This document shows positions 17,297 to 24,834 of a DNA stretch of 64,000 bases, one piece after another (the stretch's first letter is position 1; every line of letters begins with the position of its first letter). The notes below the pieces were generated by a model. The model was given only the letters and a program-made list of their open reading frames with translations. It was not told the DNA's origin and searched no databases. A program made the translations under genes and the position numbers. Source of the DNA: Novosphingopyxis iocasae (GTDB taxonomy: Bacteria > Pseudomonadota > Alphaproteobacteria > Sphingomonadales > Sphingomonadaceae); assembly GCF_014334095.1 (NCBI RefSeq), contig NZ_CP060495.1, positions 1 to 64,000 on the forward strand, read 5' to 3'.

Positions 17297-17587
17297 TTAC
17301 GCCTTCTCGATCGGTACGCTGGTGTCGATGGCAAGGTCTTGCCGCACCGTCGGGCCGCTGGCGCGCACCCGGTCCTTGATGTGGAGCGGCATCGGGCCGC
17401 GATCGGTCTGTTCGGCTTCCACGCTGTAGCCCGCATTGACGCGGCGGGCCGCATCCTCGCGCTGCAGGATCGCGTCTGCTTCCGTGCCCGCATCGACGGC
17501 ATCGGAGAGATGGCGGGACCATTCAGTCTCGCCCGCCCACCAGATGACGTCGCCGGTCTTGAGGTCGTTGCCGGTAAGAATGATCAT
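17297..17587 (-). CDS. DUF2849 family protein
   Basis: A 96-residue DUF2849 protein beginning M-I-I-L-T-G-N-D-L-K-T-G-D-V-I-W-W. The family is small, uncharacterised and typically found beside sulfite reductase genes in alphaproteobacteria. Its ATG overlaps the cobA stop (ATGA), and cysI begins five bases after its stop. A role linked to siroheme or sulfite reductase is inferred from this coupling. Confidence 0.9.
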   Translation of the reverse strand: MIILTGNDLKTGDVIWWAGETEWSRHLSDAVDAGTEADAILQREDAARRVNAGYSVEAEQTDRGPMPLHIKDRVRASGPTVRQDLAIDTSVPIEKA

Positions 17588-18375
17588 CGCAATTCTCCAG
17601 AAACCATTAGCGCAGCGCGAACGGACTGCCGAAATTTATCCAGCGCGTTCGAGCGCTTCACTACATCGCCCACCACGATCAGCGCGGGGCTTTTCACCTC
17701 TTCGCGCGCAATCATCGCGCCGAGATCGGTCAGCAGCGTTCGGATAGCGCGGGCGTCGCCGCGGGTGCCGTTTTCCAGCACGGCAACCGGCGTATCGGGC
17801 GACAGGCCGTCGTCGATCAGCTTTTCCGAAATCGCATCGGCCGTCGCGACGCCCATATAGATGACGAGCGTGCGGCCCTTGCCCGCTAGCCCCGCCCAAT
17901 TCTGATCACTCAGCCCCTTGCACTGGCCCGCGACGAAGGTGACCGCGCTCGCATCCTCGCGGTGGGTAAGGGGGAGCAGCGCTTCGGCCGCGCAGCCATT
18001 CGCGGCGCTGATGCCGGGGACGACTTCCACCGGAACGCCCGCGGCGCGCAGTTCCTCGGCCTCCTCGCCGCCGCGCCCGAAGACGAACGGATCGCCGCCC
18101 TTCAGCCGCACGACATCATGACCCGCCTTAGCTTCAGCCACCAGCAGAGCGTTGATGTCTTCCTGCGGCAGCGTATGGCGCGCGCGCTTCTTGGCGACCG
18201 AGATCAAGCGCGCATCAGGGCGCGCCATTGCCATGATTTCCGGCGCGACAAGGCCGTCATGGACGATCAACCGCGCCCGCTCGATCAGCCGCGCGGCTTT
18301 CAGCGTCAGCAGCTCAGGGTCGCCGGGGCCTGCACCGACCAGATGGACGGTGCCGATGGTGGTAGCTTCAGTCAT
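17584..18375 (-). CDS. cobA: Uroporphyrinogen-III C-methyltransferase
   Basis: This SAM-dependent enzyme methylates uroporphyrinogen III to precorrin-2, the first dedicated step to siroheme, the cofactor of the sulfite reductase two genes downstream. The 263-residue protein has the glycine-rich G-A-G-P-G-D-P-E-L-L-T motif near its N-terminus and the G-G-D-P-F-V-F-G-R-G-G-E-E segment. There is no fused CysG dehydrogenase/chelatase domain. The start at 18375 is preferred over 18411 because family similarity begins there. It is the first gene of the operon. Confidence 0.93.
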   Translation of the reverse strand: MTEATTIGTVHLVGAGPGDPELLTLKAARLIERARLIVHDGLVAPEIMAMARPDARLISVAKKRARHTLPQEDINALLVAEAKAGHDVVRLKGGDPFVFGRGGEEAEELRAAGVPVEVVPGISAANGCAAEALLPLTHREDASAVTFVAGQCKGLSDQNWAGLAGKGRTLVIYMGVATADAISEKLIDDGLSPDTPVAVLENGTRGDARAIRTLLTDLGAMIAREEVKSPALIVVGDVVKRSNALDKFRQSVRAALMVSGELR

Positions 18376-18444
18376 GATGCAGGAGATGGAGGCGGGCGTC
18401 CTCCGGCGCAAATGAGGAAGCGTTGGCCGGGGTGAAGGGAAGCT

Positions 18445-18463
18445 TTAGCTAAGAATATTCTAA
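18445..18463 (-). promoter_or_regulatory. Dyad with T-N11-A pattern upstream of the cys operon
   Basis: TTAG-N11-CTAA spans 18445-18463 and contains a perfect 10-bp palindrome AGAATATTCT at 18452-18461. This arrangement is typical of LysR-type regulator sites. It lies about 70-90 bases upstream of the cobA start in an otherwise GC-rich gap, so a CysB-like regulator is a reasonable guess. Confidence 0.45.
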
Positions 18464-18484
18464 CCCGTCCGCTTTCGCGCAGAC

Positions 18485-19921
18485 CTATTCCTCGCTTGCT
18501 TCGGCAGGGTGATATTCGTCGGCCTTGATGCCGATGCCGATACGGGCATTGGGCTTGTCGTTCTCCGCGGATACCACCGGAAAGGCGCAATAGTCGGCGG
18601 CGTAATAGGCGCTCGGGCGGTGGTTGCCGGACAGGCCGATGCCGCCAAACGGCGCGTGGCTGGTGGCACCGTTGGTGGTGCCGTTCCAATTGACGATCCC
18701 GGCGCGGCTGTTCGCCCAGAATTTGTCATAGAGCTTGCTGTCGCCGCCCACCAGCGCAGCGGACAGGCCGAAGCGGGTGTTGTTCGCCTCCGCGATCGCC
18801 TCGTCGAACTCATCGACGCGGATCACCTGGAGGAGCGGTCCGAACAGCTCGATATCGGGGCGTTCGGGCATGTCGGTGACATCGATAATGCCCGGCGTTA
18901 CGAACGGAAGGGTCTCATCCGGGCGGCGCATGTGTTTGATGGGCCGGCCACCATGGCTCATCAGCGCGACGAAGCTTTCGGTCAGGCCGTCGGCGGTATT
19001 GTTATCGATCACCGGGCCCATGAACGGCGCGGGATCGGCATGGGGGTGATCGATAATCAGCCGGTCCGCGGTACGTTTTACCTCGGCGATCAATTGGTCG
19101 GCCTGACTGCGCTTCACGATCAGGCGGCGCGCGGCGGTGCAGCGCTGTCCGGCGGTGAGGAAGGCAGACTGGATCACCAGCACGGCGGCGCTGTGAATGT
19201 CGTCCGCATCCCAGGCAATGATCGGATTGTTGCCGCCCATTTCCAGCGCCAGGATCTTGTCCGGACGCGTGGCGAATTGCCGGTTGAGCGCAATGCCGGT
19301 GCGCGCGGAGCCGGTGAACAGTAGCCCATCGATGTCGTCATGGCTGCTGAGCTGTTTGCCGACATCCGGGCCGCCCTGAACGCAACGGACCACGCCCTTC
19401 GGGATGCCTGCCCGGTGGTAAAGCTCCACCAGTTTCTCACCAACTGCGGGGGTCTTTTCGGACGGCTTGAACAGAACCGTATTGCCCGCGATCATCGCCG
19501 GGATCATGTGGCCATTCGGCAGATGCGCGGGGAAATTGTAGGGGCCAAGCACCGCCAGCACGCCATGCGGTTTGTGGCGCAGCGCGTTGCGCGCGCCCGA
19601 TCCCTCGACACGGCGCTGCGAGGTGCGATCGGCATAAGCCTTGATCGAGATATCCACCTTGCCGACGACGGCGGCCACTTCGGTGCGCGCTTCCCACACC
19701 GGCTTGCCGGTCTCTCGCGCGATCAGGTCCGCCAGCTCATCCTCGGCATCGCGCGCGATATTGGCGAAACGGCGGATCACCTCGATCCGGTCGGTCAGCG
19801 ATGCGCTTGCCCATCTCGGCCAGGCGGCGCGTGCTTCGGCAACTTCGGCATCCACGTCGGACTGCGTGCCTTCCCAGAGGCGCTCGCCCGTCGCCGGCTC
19901 GCGGGAGATTAGTTGGACCAT
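18485..19921 (-). CDS. astD: Succinylglutamate-semialdehyde dehydrogenase
   Basis: AstD oxidises N-succinylglutamate semialdehyde to N-succinylglutamate with NAD in the AST pathway of arginine breakdown. The 478-residue protein is an aldehyde dehydrogenase with general base E227 (L-E-M-G-G) and nucleophile C261 (T-A-G-Q-R-C). The P-Y-N-F-P-A-H-L-P-N-G-H segment is AstD-like. ATG 19921 has AGG a few bases upstream and a TATAGA -10-like box about 40 bases upstream; a longer frame to 20056 is not supported. astA and astB lie 2.6-4.9 kb away on the same strand. Confidence 0.93.
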   Translation of the reverse strand: MVQLISREPATGERLWEGTQSDVDAEVAEARAAWPRWASASLTDRIEVIRRFANIARDAEDELADLIARETGKPVWEARTEVAAVVGKVDISIKAYADRTSQRRVEGSGARNALRHKPHGVLAVLGPYNFPAHLPNGHMIPAMIAGNTVLFKPSEKTPAVGEKLVELYHRAGIPKGVVRCVQGGPDVGKQLSSHDDIDGLLFTGSARTGIALNRQFATRPDKILALEMGGNNPIIAWDADDIHSAAVLVIQSAFLTAGQRCTAARRLIVKRSQADQLIAEVKRTADRLIIDHPHADPAPFMGPVIDNNTADGLTESFVALMSHGGRPIKHMRRPDETLPFVTPGIIDVTDMPERPDIELFGPLLQVIRVDEFDEAIAEANNTRFGLSAALVGGDSKLYDKFWANSRAGIVNWNGTTNGATSHAPFGGIGLSGNHRPSAYYAADYCAFPVVSAENDKPNARIGIGIKADEYHPAEASEE

Positions 19922-20101
19922 AACTACCTGTTCATAAACGTGGATGCAGTTCGGACGCGGGTCTATAGCATGTCCGGAGAGAGGTAAATGCGTGGGTGTC
20001 TCCGGCGTTCCGGTGTGGTGGGCCACGGGCGAAACCGCTTGATCAGGCAACGCCATGGCCTGATGCAGGAGGCCGTGCTGGAGAGAGATGGAGGTGATGA
20101 T

Positions 20102-20647
20102 ATGACCAGGATGTATCGGCCGATGCTGGGCGCGATGGTTTTTCTGGCATCGGGCCTTGCCATCCCGGCGGGCCTTTCGGCGCAGGGTGCCGCGCCCCCC
20201 CCGGTCAGCAGCCAGCCGGTGCCGGGCGAGCTGGAGATGGCCAAGTTGATTTGGAGCACGATGGTTGCGGTCGATCAGGCGAACCGTTCAAGCAATTATT
20301 CGGTGCTGCGCGATATCAGCGCGCCCGCATTCCAGATTGCCAACGATCCCGGCCAGCTTGCGCGCATATTCGCCGGCTTGCGGGCGAGCGGAACGGACCT
20401 GTCCAATACGCTGCTGCTAGCGCCCACTTATCGCGCGCCGCCCGCCATCGTGTCTCCCGGCGTCATGCGCGTGCAGGGTTATTTCGGGCTGCGGCCCACG
20501 GCGGTGAATTTCGATTTCAGCTATCAGTGGGTGGAAGGGCGCTGGCGGCTTGTCGGCGTTTCGATTGCGCCCGCCAGCCTCGGCACCGTGCAGCCGGGCG
20601 ATCCGGAGCCGTTGCAGACCGCGCCCGAGGCCCGGCCGGGACGCTGA
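20102..20647 (+). CDS. Secreted hypothetical protein
   Basis: This 181-residue protein has a Sec-type signal peptide ending near L-S-A-Q-G and no lipobox. The rest alternates helix and strand in a way that recalls small NTF2-like folds, but I do not recognise a family. ATG 20102 is chosen because GGAGGTGA, a full anti-Shine-Dalgarno match, lies four bases before it. It is divergent from astD and lies directly upstream of the ssrA gene. Confidence 0.8.
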   Translation: MTRMYRPMLGAMVFLASGLAIPAGLSAQGAAPPPVSSQPVPGELEMAKLIWSTMVAVDQANRSSNYSVLRDISAPAFQIANDPGQLARIFAGLRASGTDLSNTLLLAPTYRAPPAIVSPGVMRVQGYFGLRPTAVNFDFSYQWVEGRWRLVGVSIAPASLGTVQPGDPEPLQTAPEARPGR

Positions 20648-20728
20648 GGCGGAGGGCGACCCCACGCCTTTCCGCCAGCTGCGGTTTGCAATCACTTTTC
20701 ATTCAGCTTCAAGCGCCTATATGGGTGC

Positions 20729-21070
20729 TTGCCGGTTTCGATCGGCTATGGCGATAAAGTGTGTTGTGCAATAGGCGCAGCGGACCCGGGGGCAGTACCC
20801 GGCGGCTCCACCATAAACCGCAGTTTCTGCGGCTCATGACGGGGCCGAACCAGGATCGACGTGTGTTGAAAGACAGCGCTTTCGCCCGGGCTGAGTAACC
20901 CGTTAAAGGCTCAAAACTCATAAGTGCCAACGATAACGAAGCACTTGCTCTTGCTGCGTAATTGATGCCCTAACGGGCTGACATTACACAAATAGAACGC
21001 GGCCGGGTCGGCCGGGCAACAGAAAGACTACAGCGGTTTGGGGGGCACCGGGCAACAGAAGCCTCCCACC
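20729..21070 (+). ncRNA. ssrA: Circularly permuted two-piece tmRNA
   Basis: tmRNA rescues stalled ribosomes with SmpB (smpB is at 51146). The gene order is permuted, as in other alphaproteobacteria. The acceptor piece comes first, with a T-arm CCGGG-GGCAGTA-CCCGG and a 3' end CGGCTCC-A-CCA at 20803-20813. A 27-base spacer follows (20814-20840, with a CCGCAG/CTGCGG hairpin), then the coding piece starting GGGGCCGA at 20841. GGGGCCG pairs with CGGCTCC over seven base pairs including a G3-U wobble, the alanine identity element. The tag frame begins at 20926. The 5' end (after a CTATAT box at 20717-20722) and the 3' end are approximate. Confidence 0.93.
20926..20961 (+). other. tmRNA proteolysis-tag reading frame
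   Basis: From GCC at 20926 to the TAA at 20959-20961 the frame reads A-N-D-N-E-A-L-A-L-A-A. The A-N-D-N start and A-L-A-A end match known tags recognised by ClpXP/ClpAP. The first alanine is the probable resume codon. Confidence 0.9.
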
Positions 21071-21108
21071 TAGTTTCCCCACATTCCTAAGACGGCGAAC
21101 CGATCGAT

Positions 21109-21453
21109 ATGAACTTCGTCGAGCTCTATCACGGCACGATCATCGCGATCGGAGACGATACCGGCGCATCGGATTCGCTGCTGCATGTCCATGCCGGGCT
21201 GGCGATCATGCTGATCGCGCGGCTGGTGACGCGCAAATCGCTGGCGACGCCGATCCCCTTCCTGGTCGTCTGCCTGGCCGAGCTGTTCAACGAGGTGATG
21301 GACCGGCTGGCCACAGGTAGCTGGCGACCGGCCGATACCGGCCTGGATGTGGTGAACACATTGTTCTGGCCGTTTATGCTCATGATCGGCCTGCGCATCC
21401 GCCGCGCTCGCGAGATCGAACGGCGCAAACCGGACGGCGAGACGCCTAGCTGA
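21109..21453 (+). CDS. Small membrane protein, hypothetical
   Basis: This 114-residue protein has two likely membrane segments (about residues 28-57 and 82-95) separated by a loop with conserved-looking charged residues (E-L-F-N-E-V-M-D-R-L and D-T-G-L-D-V-V-N-T). Its C-terminus is Arg-rich. I do not recognise the family; weak resemblance to VanZ-like membrane proteins is only an impression. It lies 40-50 bases past the tmRNA gene and its stop overlaps the convergent neighbour by eight bases. Confidence 0.7.
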   Translation: MNFVELYHGTIIAIGDDTGASDSLLHVHAGLAIMLIARLVTRKSLATPIPFLVVCLAELFNEVMDRLATGSWRPADTGLDVVNTLFWPFMLMIGLRIRRAREIERRKPDGETPS

Positions 21454-21682
21454 GCCCGTCCCGCTCGCGCTCCAGATCCACGGCCTGCAACATCTTTGCG
21501 CCGGCCATGAACACGGCGGCGCAGCAGCAGCCGAACATGATCCAGCCCAGCCAGCCCGGATAGGTCTGCACATAGGTCGCGCCGCGCTGCGTGGCGCCCA
21601 GCGCCAAACCGAAGGTGATCAGAAACACCTCGGCCCGGGATTTTACGATGAACAGGCGCAGAATTCGATGCAGCAAAGACAT
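21446..21682 (-). CDS. Small membrane protein, hypothetical
   Basis: A 78-residue protein with a basic amphipathic N-terminus (R-I-L-R-L-F-I-V-K-S-R) and two hydrophobic segments, the second ending G-C-C-C-A-A-V-F-M-A. No family is recognised. The ATG lies directly beside a GTTAAC element; CtrA-like half-sites lie upstream. Its end overlaps the convergent 21109-21453 gene. Confidence 0.68.
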   Translation of the reverse strand: MSLLHRILRLFIVKSRAEVFLITFGLALGATQRGATYVQTYPGWLGWIMFGCCCAAVFMAGAKMLQAVDLERERDGLS

Positions 21683-21760
21683 GTTAACGGTTTAGCAACC
21701 ATCATGCCAAGCGCGGATGGCTGCGGATCATTACGGGTCCGGCGAGACCCGATTGTAAAG

Positions 21761-21776
21761 TTACCCGACAGTTAAC
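21761..21776 (-). promoter_or_regulatory. CtrA-like half-site pair, tentative
   Basis: TTAC-N7-TTAAC differs by one base from the CtrA consensus TTAA-N7-TTAAC. A second, weaker TTGC-N7-TTAAC (minus strand, 21683-21698) abuts the start of the 78-residue gene. Both lie in the 110-base gap upstream of that gene. Confidence 0.25.
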
Positions 21777-21792
21777 CCTGACAGCAGAACCG

Positions 21793-22260
21793 TCAGTCCC
21801 GGTCGACCCGGGCGGCGAAGCATCCATATTTGGCATAGTGGACGTGGAGATAGTCCGCTGCGCCGCTGCCGAGCAGCCTTTTGATCGCCGGTTCGATGGC
21901 GTCCCCTTCGGCCAGCTCTGCGTCGACGATATTCCCGTCGGCGTCGAATGCGCGTAGCGCCACCATCCGCTGCCGCATAACGGCGGGGACTTCGTCGCGA
22001 AACTGGGCGCGAGTATCGGCGCCCTCGCGTACGAATATGGCGTAACGCGATCGGTAGGGGCTGTCAGCCGGCTGATGCTCGTAATTGAGCAGGATGGCGG
22101 TTTCGCCGACGTCAAGGTCGCGCAGTTCGATGCGGTCCGGCACGCCGGGGCTGCTGTCCGCCACCACGCGCCGCGCGCCCAGTTTTGCGAGCTCGGTGTC
22201 GCTGAGGCCGTAGAGCGATTGGAAGGGAGCGGGGTCGAGTCCGCGGATGCAATAGGTCAT
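21793..22260 (-). CDS. DUF1203 family protein
   Basis: The 155-residue protein matches DUF1203 along its length: an R-G-L-D-P-A-P-F start, the G-E-T-A-I-L-L-N-Y-E-H-Q-P-A-D-S-P-Y core, and Y-A-I-F-V-R-E. The family is soluble and uncharacterised. It is followed by a 110-base gap before the small membrane protein gene on the same strand. Confidence 0.88.
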   Translation of the reverse strand: MTYCIRGLDPAPFQSLYGLSDTELAKLGARRVVADSSPGVPDRIELRDLDVGETAILLNYEHQPADSPYRSRYAIFVREGADTRAQFRDEVPAVMRQRMVALRAFDADGNIVDAELAEGDAIEPAIKRLLGSGAADYLHVHYAKYGCFAARVDRD

Positions 22261-22548
22261 AGGGAGGTCCTTTCGTGAGTCGGGACCGAAGCTAAGTCAG
22301 AAGGGCATGGACGGCTTCCCGAACCTTGCGGTCGAAGCGATTTTCTTTTGCATGCGTGTGCAATCCCCTCCCCCTCAATGGCAGAGGCGCGAGACTTGCT
22401 AAGCGCAGCGAACCTGGTCGCAGCGGTGGGGGTGGTGGTTCCGGAAGGCGCTAACGGTCCATAAAACCGGCCTTACCCTCATCCAACTCCGCCTAGCTGG
22501 CGGAGCTAGCAAGGTTAGGTATCCTTCCCCCGGCAGGAGAAGGACGGA
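22261..22548. other. 288-base non-coding, palindrome-rich gap
   Basis: No gene is seen. The stretch contains a perfect 7-bp hairpin CTCCGCC/GGCGGAG (22487-22505) and C-rich/G-rich runs resembling degenerate dispersed repeats. A CCTTCCCC...GAGAAGG imperfect hairpin near 22528-22545 sits just after the astB stop. Confidence 0.6.
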
Positions 22549-23802
22549 TCAGCGCAACTCGCCCAGCTCCAGCGCTTGCAGCAGCGCGGCACGGGCCCTT
22601 TCGACCTCTTCGGCCAGCTTCGGATCGGCGAGCTGCGCGGGCGCAATATCCTCGGGCCAGTGCTGGGCGATCACTTCGGCGATCCGATCCAGCTTTGCCT
22701 CGTCTGCCAGGAAGCGTGGATCCACCGTCGCGGGATCGGCGACCACGCGCAAACGCAGGCAAGCAGGGCCGCCGCCATTGGCCATGGACTGGCGCACATC
22801 GACCGGGATTACGCGGCGGATCGGGCCGTTGCCGGCGGTCATTTCCTGCAGCCAGTCCCAGACCGACGGTGTCTCCTTGGCCTCCAGCGGCACGATCAGC
22901 GCCATCTCGTCCTCCGGCAGCGTCACGAGCTGTGCGTTGAACAGATAGCTTGCGATGGCATCGGCCAGGGACACGCGCGCGGCAGGCACGGTGACGATTT
23001 CCGCCTCCGGCAGCTTGGCGCGGATCTCGGCATAGGTCGCGTCGGGATCGGCGAAGGCTTGCTCATGCGCGAACAGCACATTCTCGTTGGCGACGGCGAC
23101 CACATCATTGTGGAACGCGCCTTCGGCAATCGCCTTCGCGGCCTGTTCGATATGGATCACGCGGCTGGGGTCCAGCCCATGCGCCCGCGCGACGGCCTTG
23201 CTGGCCTCGATATGCTGGCGCGCGGGGAAGGAACCGCCCGTTCGGCCGTGCACGAACAATTCGATCCCGGCGGCATCATGGCTGGCCGCCATCCGCATAT
23301 GGTTGGCCGCGCCTTCGTCTCCGAAGGGCGGGGGCACGGGGCCATGCACCGCGAAATGGGCTTCATCGGCAAAAGCCAGCTTCAGCTGCGCCAGTGTGCC
23401 GCGCCATTCGTGGCTGCGGTGCGGCATGGTGATGAGGTTCGCGACCGTCAGATGGCAGCGTCCGTCCTGCGTATCCGGCGCAGGCGAAACGGTGGCGGCG
23501 TTGGCGGTCCACATGGCAGACGCGCTGTAAGCGGCAGCGCGGATATGATTTTCGGCTGTGGATAAATCCGTGGAAAGGCTGTCGAGCCACTGTCGATTGG
23601 GCCGATCGAGCGGCAGGAAGAAGCCCTGCGGCAGCCCGCGCCGCAGATTGCCGCGCATCTTCTCAACCCCCTGCAGCGCTGCCGCGCGCGGATGCGAGAC
23701 CGATCCCTTGTTGTTGGTCGCGGCGAGGTTACCCGGGCTGAGGCCTGCGTAATTGTGGCTCGGACCGACGATGCCGTCGAAATTGATTTCGGTGATGGTC
23801 AT
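22549..23802 (-). CDS. astB: N-succinylarginine dihydrolase
   Basis: AstB converts N2-succinylarginine to N2-succinylornithine, CO2 and two ammonia molecules, the second step of the AST pathway. The 417-residue protein begins T-E-I-N-F-D-G-I-V-G-P-S-H-N-Y-A-G-L-S, the family's signature N-terminus. It starts nine bases after the astA stop, so the two form an operon with the M20 hydrolase gene. Confidence 0.95.
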   Translation of the reverse strand: MTITEINFDGIVGPSHNYAGLSPGNLAATNNKGSVSHPRAAALQGVEKMRGNLRRGLPQGFFLPLDRPNRQWLDSLSTDLSTAENHIRAAAYSASAMWTANAATVSPAPDTQDGRCHLTVANLITMPHRSHEWRGTLAQLKLAFADEAHFAVHGPVPPPFGDEGAANHMRMAASHDAAGIELFVHGRTGGSFPARQHIEASKAVARAHGLDPSRVIHIEQAAKAIAEGAFHNDVVAVANENVLFAHEQAFADPDATYAEIRAKLPEAEIVTVPAARVSLADAIASYLFNAQLVTLPEDEMALIVPLEAKETPSVWDWLQEMTAGNGPIRRVIPVDVRQSMANGGGPACLRLRVVADPATVDPRFLADEAKLDRIAEVIAQHWPEDIAPAQLADPKLAEEVERARAALLQALELGELR

Positions 23803-23811
23803 GCTTCTTCC

Positions 23812-24834
23812 TTAGCGCGCGATCCAGGTAACGGTGTCGCCGACATCCACCTTCAGGCGCTTCGCTGCGTCCGGCCTAAGCACGATGCCGCCCTCGCGGC
23901 GCGCCACCTTGGCATATCCGCCGCGCCAATCGGCAAGGCGGCCGGTGGCAACCAGCGCCTGTTCGCAGTCGTCCTTCTCCAGCTCTTCCACCGCCACGAT
24001 CTGCGCTTCTTGCGCATCGCGCACAGTGGTCACCTGATCGGTGCGCGCGACCATGCTGGGGCCGCCGTCGAAAATGTCGACATAGCCTTCATAGGCGAAG
24101 CCTTCATTTTCCAGCATGCGCATGGCCGCGCGGCCCGATGGATGGGGCAGGCCGATCACGGAGCGCGCGCTTTCGCTCAGCATCGCGGTGTAGATCGGGT
24201 GCTTGGGCATCAGATCGGCGATGAACTGGTTGCCGTGGATGGCGTTGAAATAGTCCGCTTCCTGAAAACTCATGCCGAAGAAGCGGCCCGCCAGACCGTC
24301 CCAGAAAGGCGATCCACCCGCCTCGTCGATGATGCCGCGCAGCTCCGCCAGGATGCGATCGCCGAAGCGCGCGCGGTGCTGGCGGACGAACAGATAGCGG
24401 CTACGCGCGAGCAGCAATCCGAGGCCACCTGCACGGTGGTTTGGATGGAGGAACAGGCCGCCCACCTCGCTCGAACCTTCCAGATCGGTGACGAGGCTGA
24501 GCATCTCCGCGCGGAAGGTGCGGTTGAGCTCCTCGCTCTGCTGCGTCAGGGTGCTGAGGCGATAGCTGTAGAAGGGCCAGCGCTGGCCCACCTGCGCGAA
24601 CAGCTGGCAGGTGCCGCGCACTTCGCCGGTCTCCACCTCTTCCAGCGCCAGCACGAACAGATCGTCCTGCAACTCGTCGCCCGCGCGGGTGAAGGCCTGG
24701 TTCGATCGATCCAGCTTGGCCGTGAGAGATTTGCGATCGGGCGGCAGGTTGGTGAATCCACCGCCGGTGAGCTTCGCCATCTCGTAGAGCGCGCCCAGGT
24801 CGCTGGGGCGCGCGGCGCGGATGATGTAGCTCAT
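23812..24834 (-). CDS. astA: Arginine N-succinyltransferase
   Basis: AstA transfers succinyl from succinyl-CoA to the alpha-amino group of arginine, the first step of the AST pathway. The 340-residue sequence has the AstA start (I-R-A-A-R-P-S-D-L) and T-G-G-G-F-T-N-L-P segment. G-R-F-F-G-M-S-F-Q-E-A-D and H-P-I-Y are also typical. Its ATG overlaps the M20 hydrolase stop (ATGA), giving translational coupling, and astB follows after nine bases. Confidence 0.95.
   Translation of the reverse strand: MSYIIRAARPSDLGALYEMAKLTGGGFTNLPPDRKSLTAKLDRSNQAFTRAGDELQDDLFVLALEEVETGEVRGTCQLFAQVGQRWPFYSYRLSTLTQQSEELNRTFRAEMLSLVTDLEGSSEVGGLFLHPNHRAGGLGLLLARSRYLFVRQHRARFGDRILAELRGIIDEAGGSPFWDGLAGRFFGMSFQEADYFNAIHGNQFIADLMPKHPIYTAMLSESARSVIGLPHPSGRAAMRMLENEGFAYEGYVDIFDGGPSMVARTDQVTTVRDAQEAQIVAVEELEKDDCEQALVATGRLADWRGGYAKVARREGGIVLRPDAAKRLKVDVGDTVTWIAR

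Noticed and set aside
15900-17429. 509-residue open frame antisense to cysI
   Set aside because: cysI on the other strand has all cluster motifs; the antisense frame is low-complexity shadow sequence.
23557-23565. Perfect DnaA box (TGTGGATAA)
   Set aside because: It is a single copy inside astB with no neighbouring boxes or AT-rich region, so an origin is not supported.
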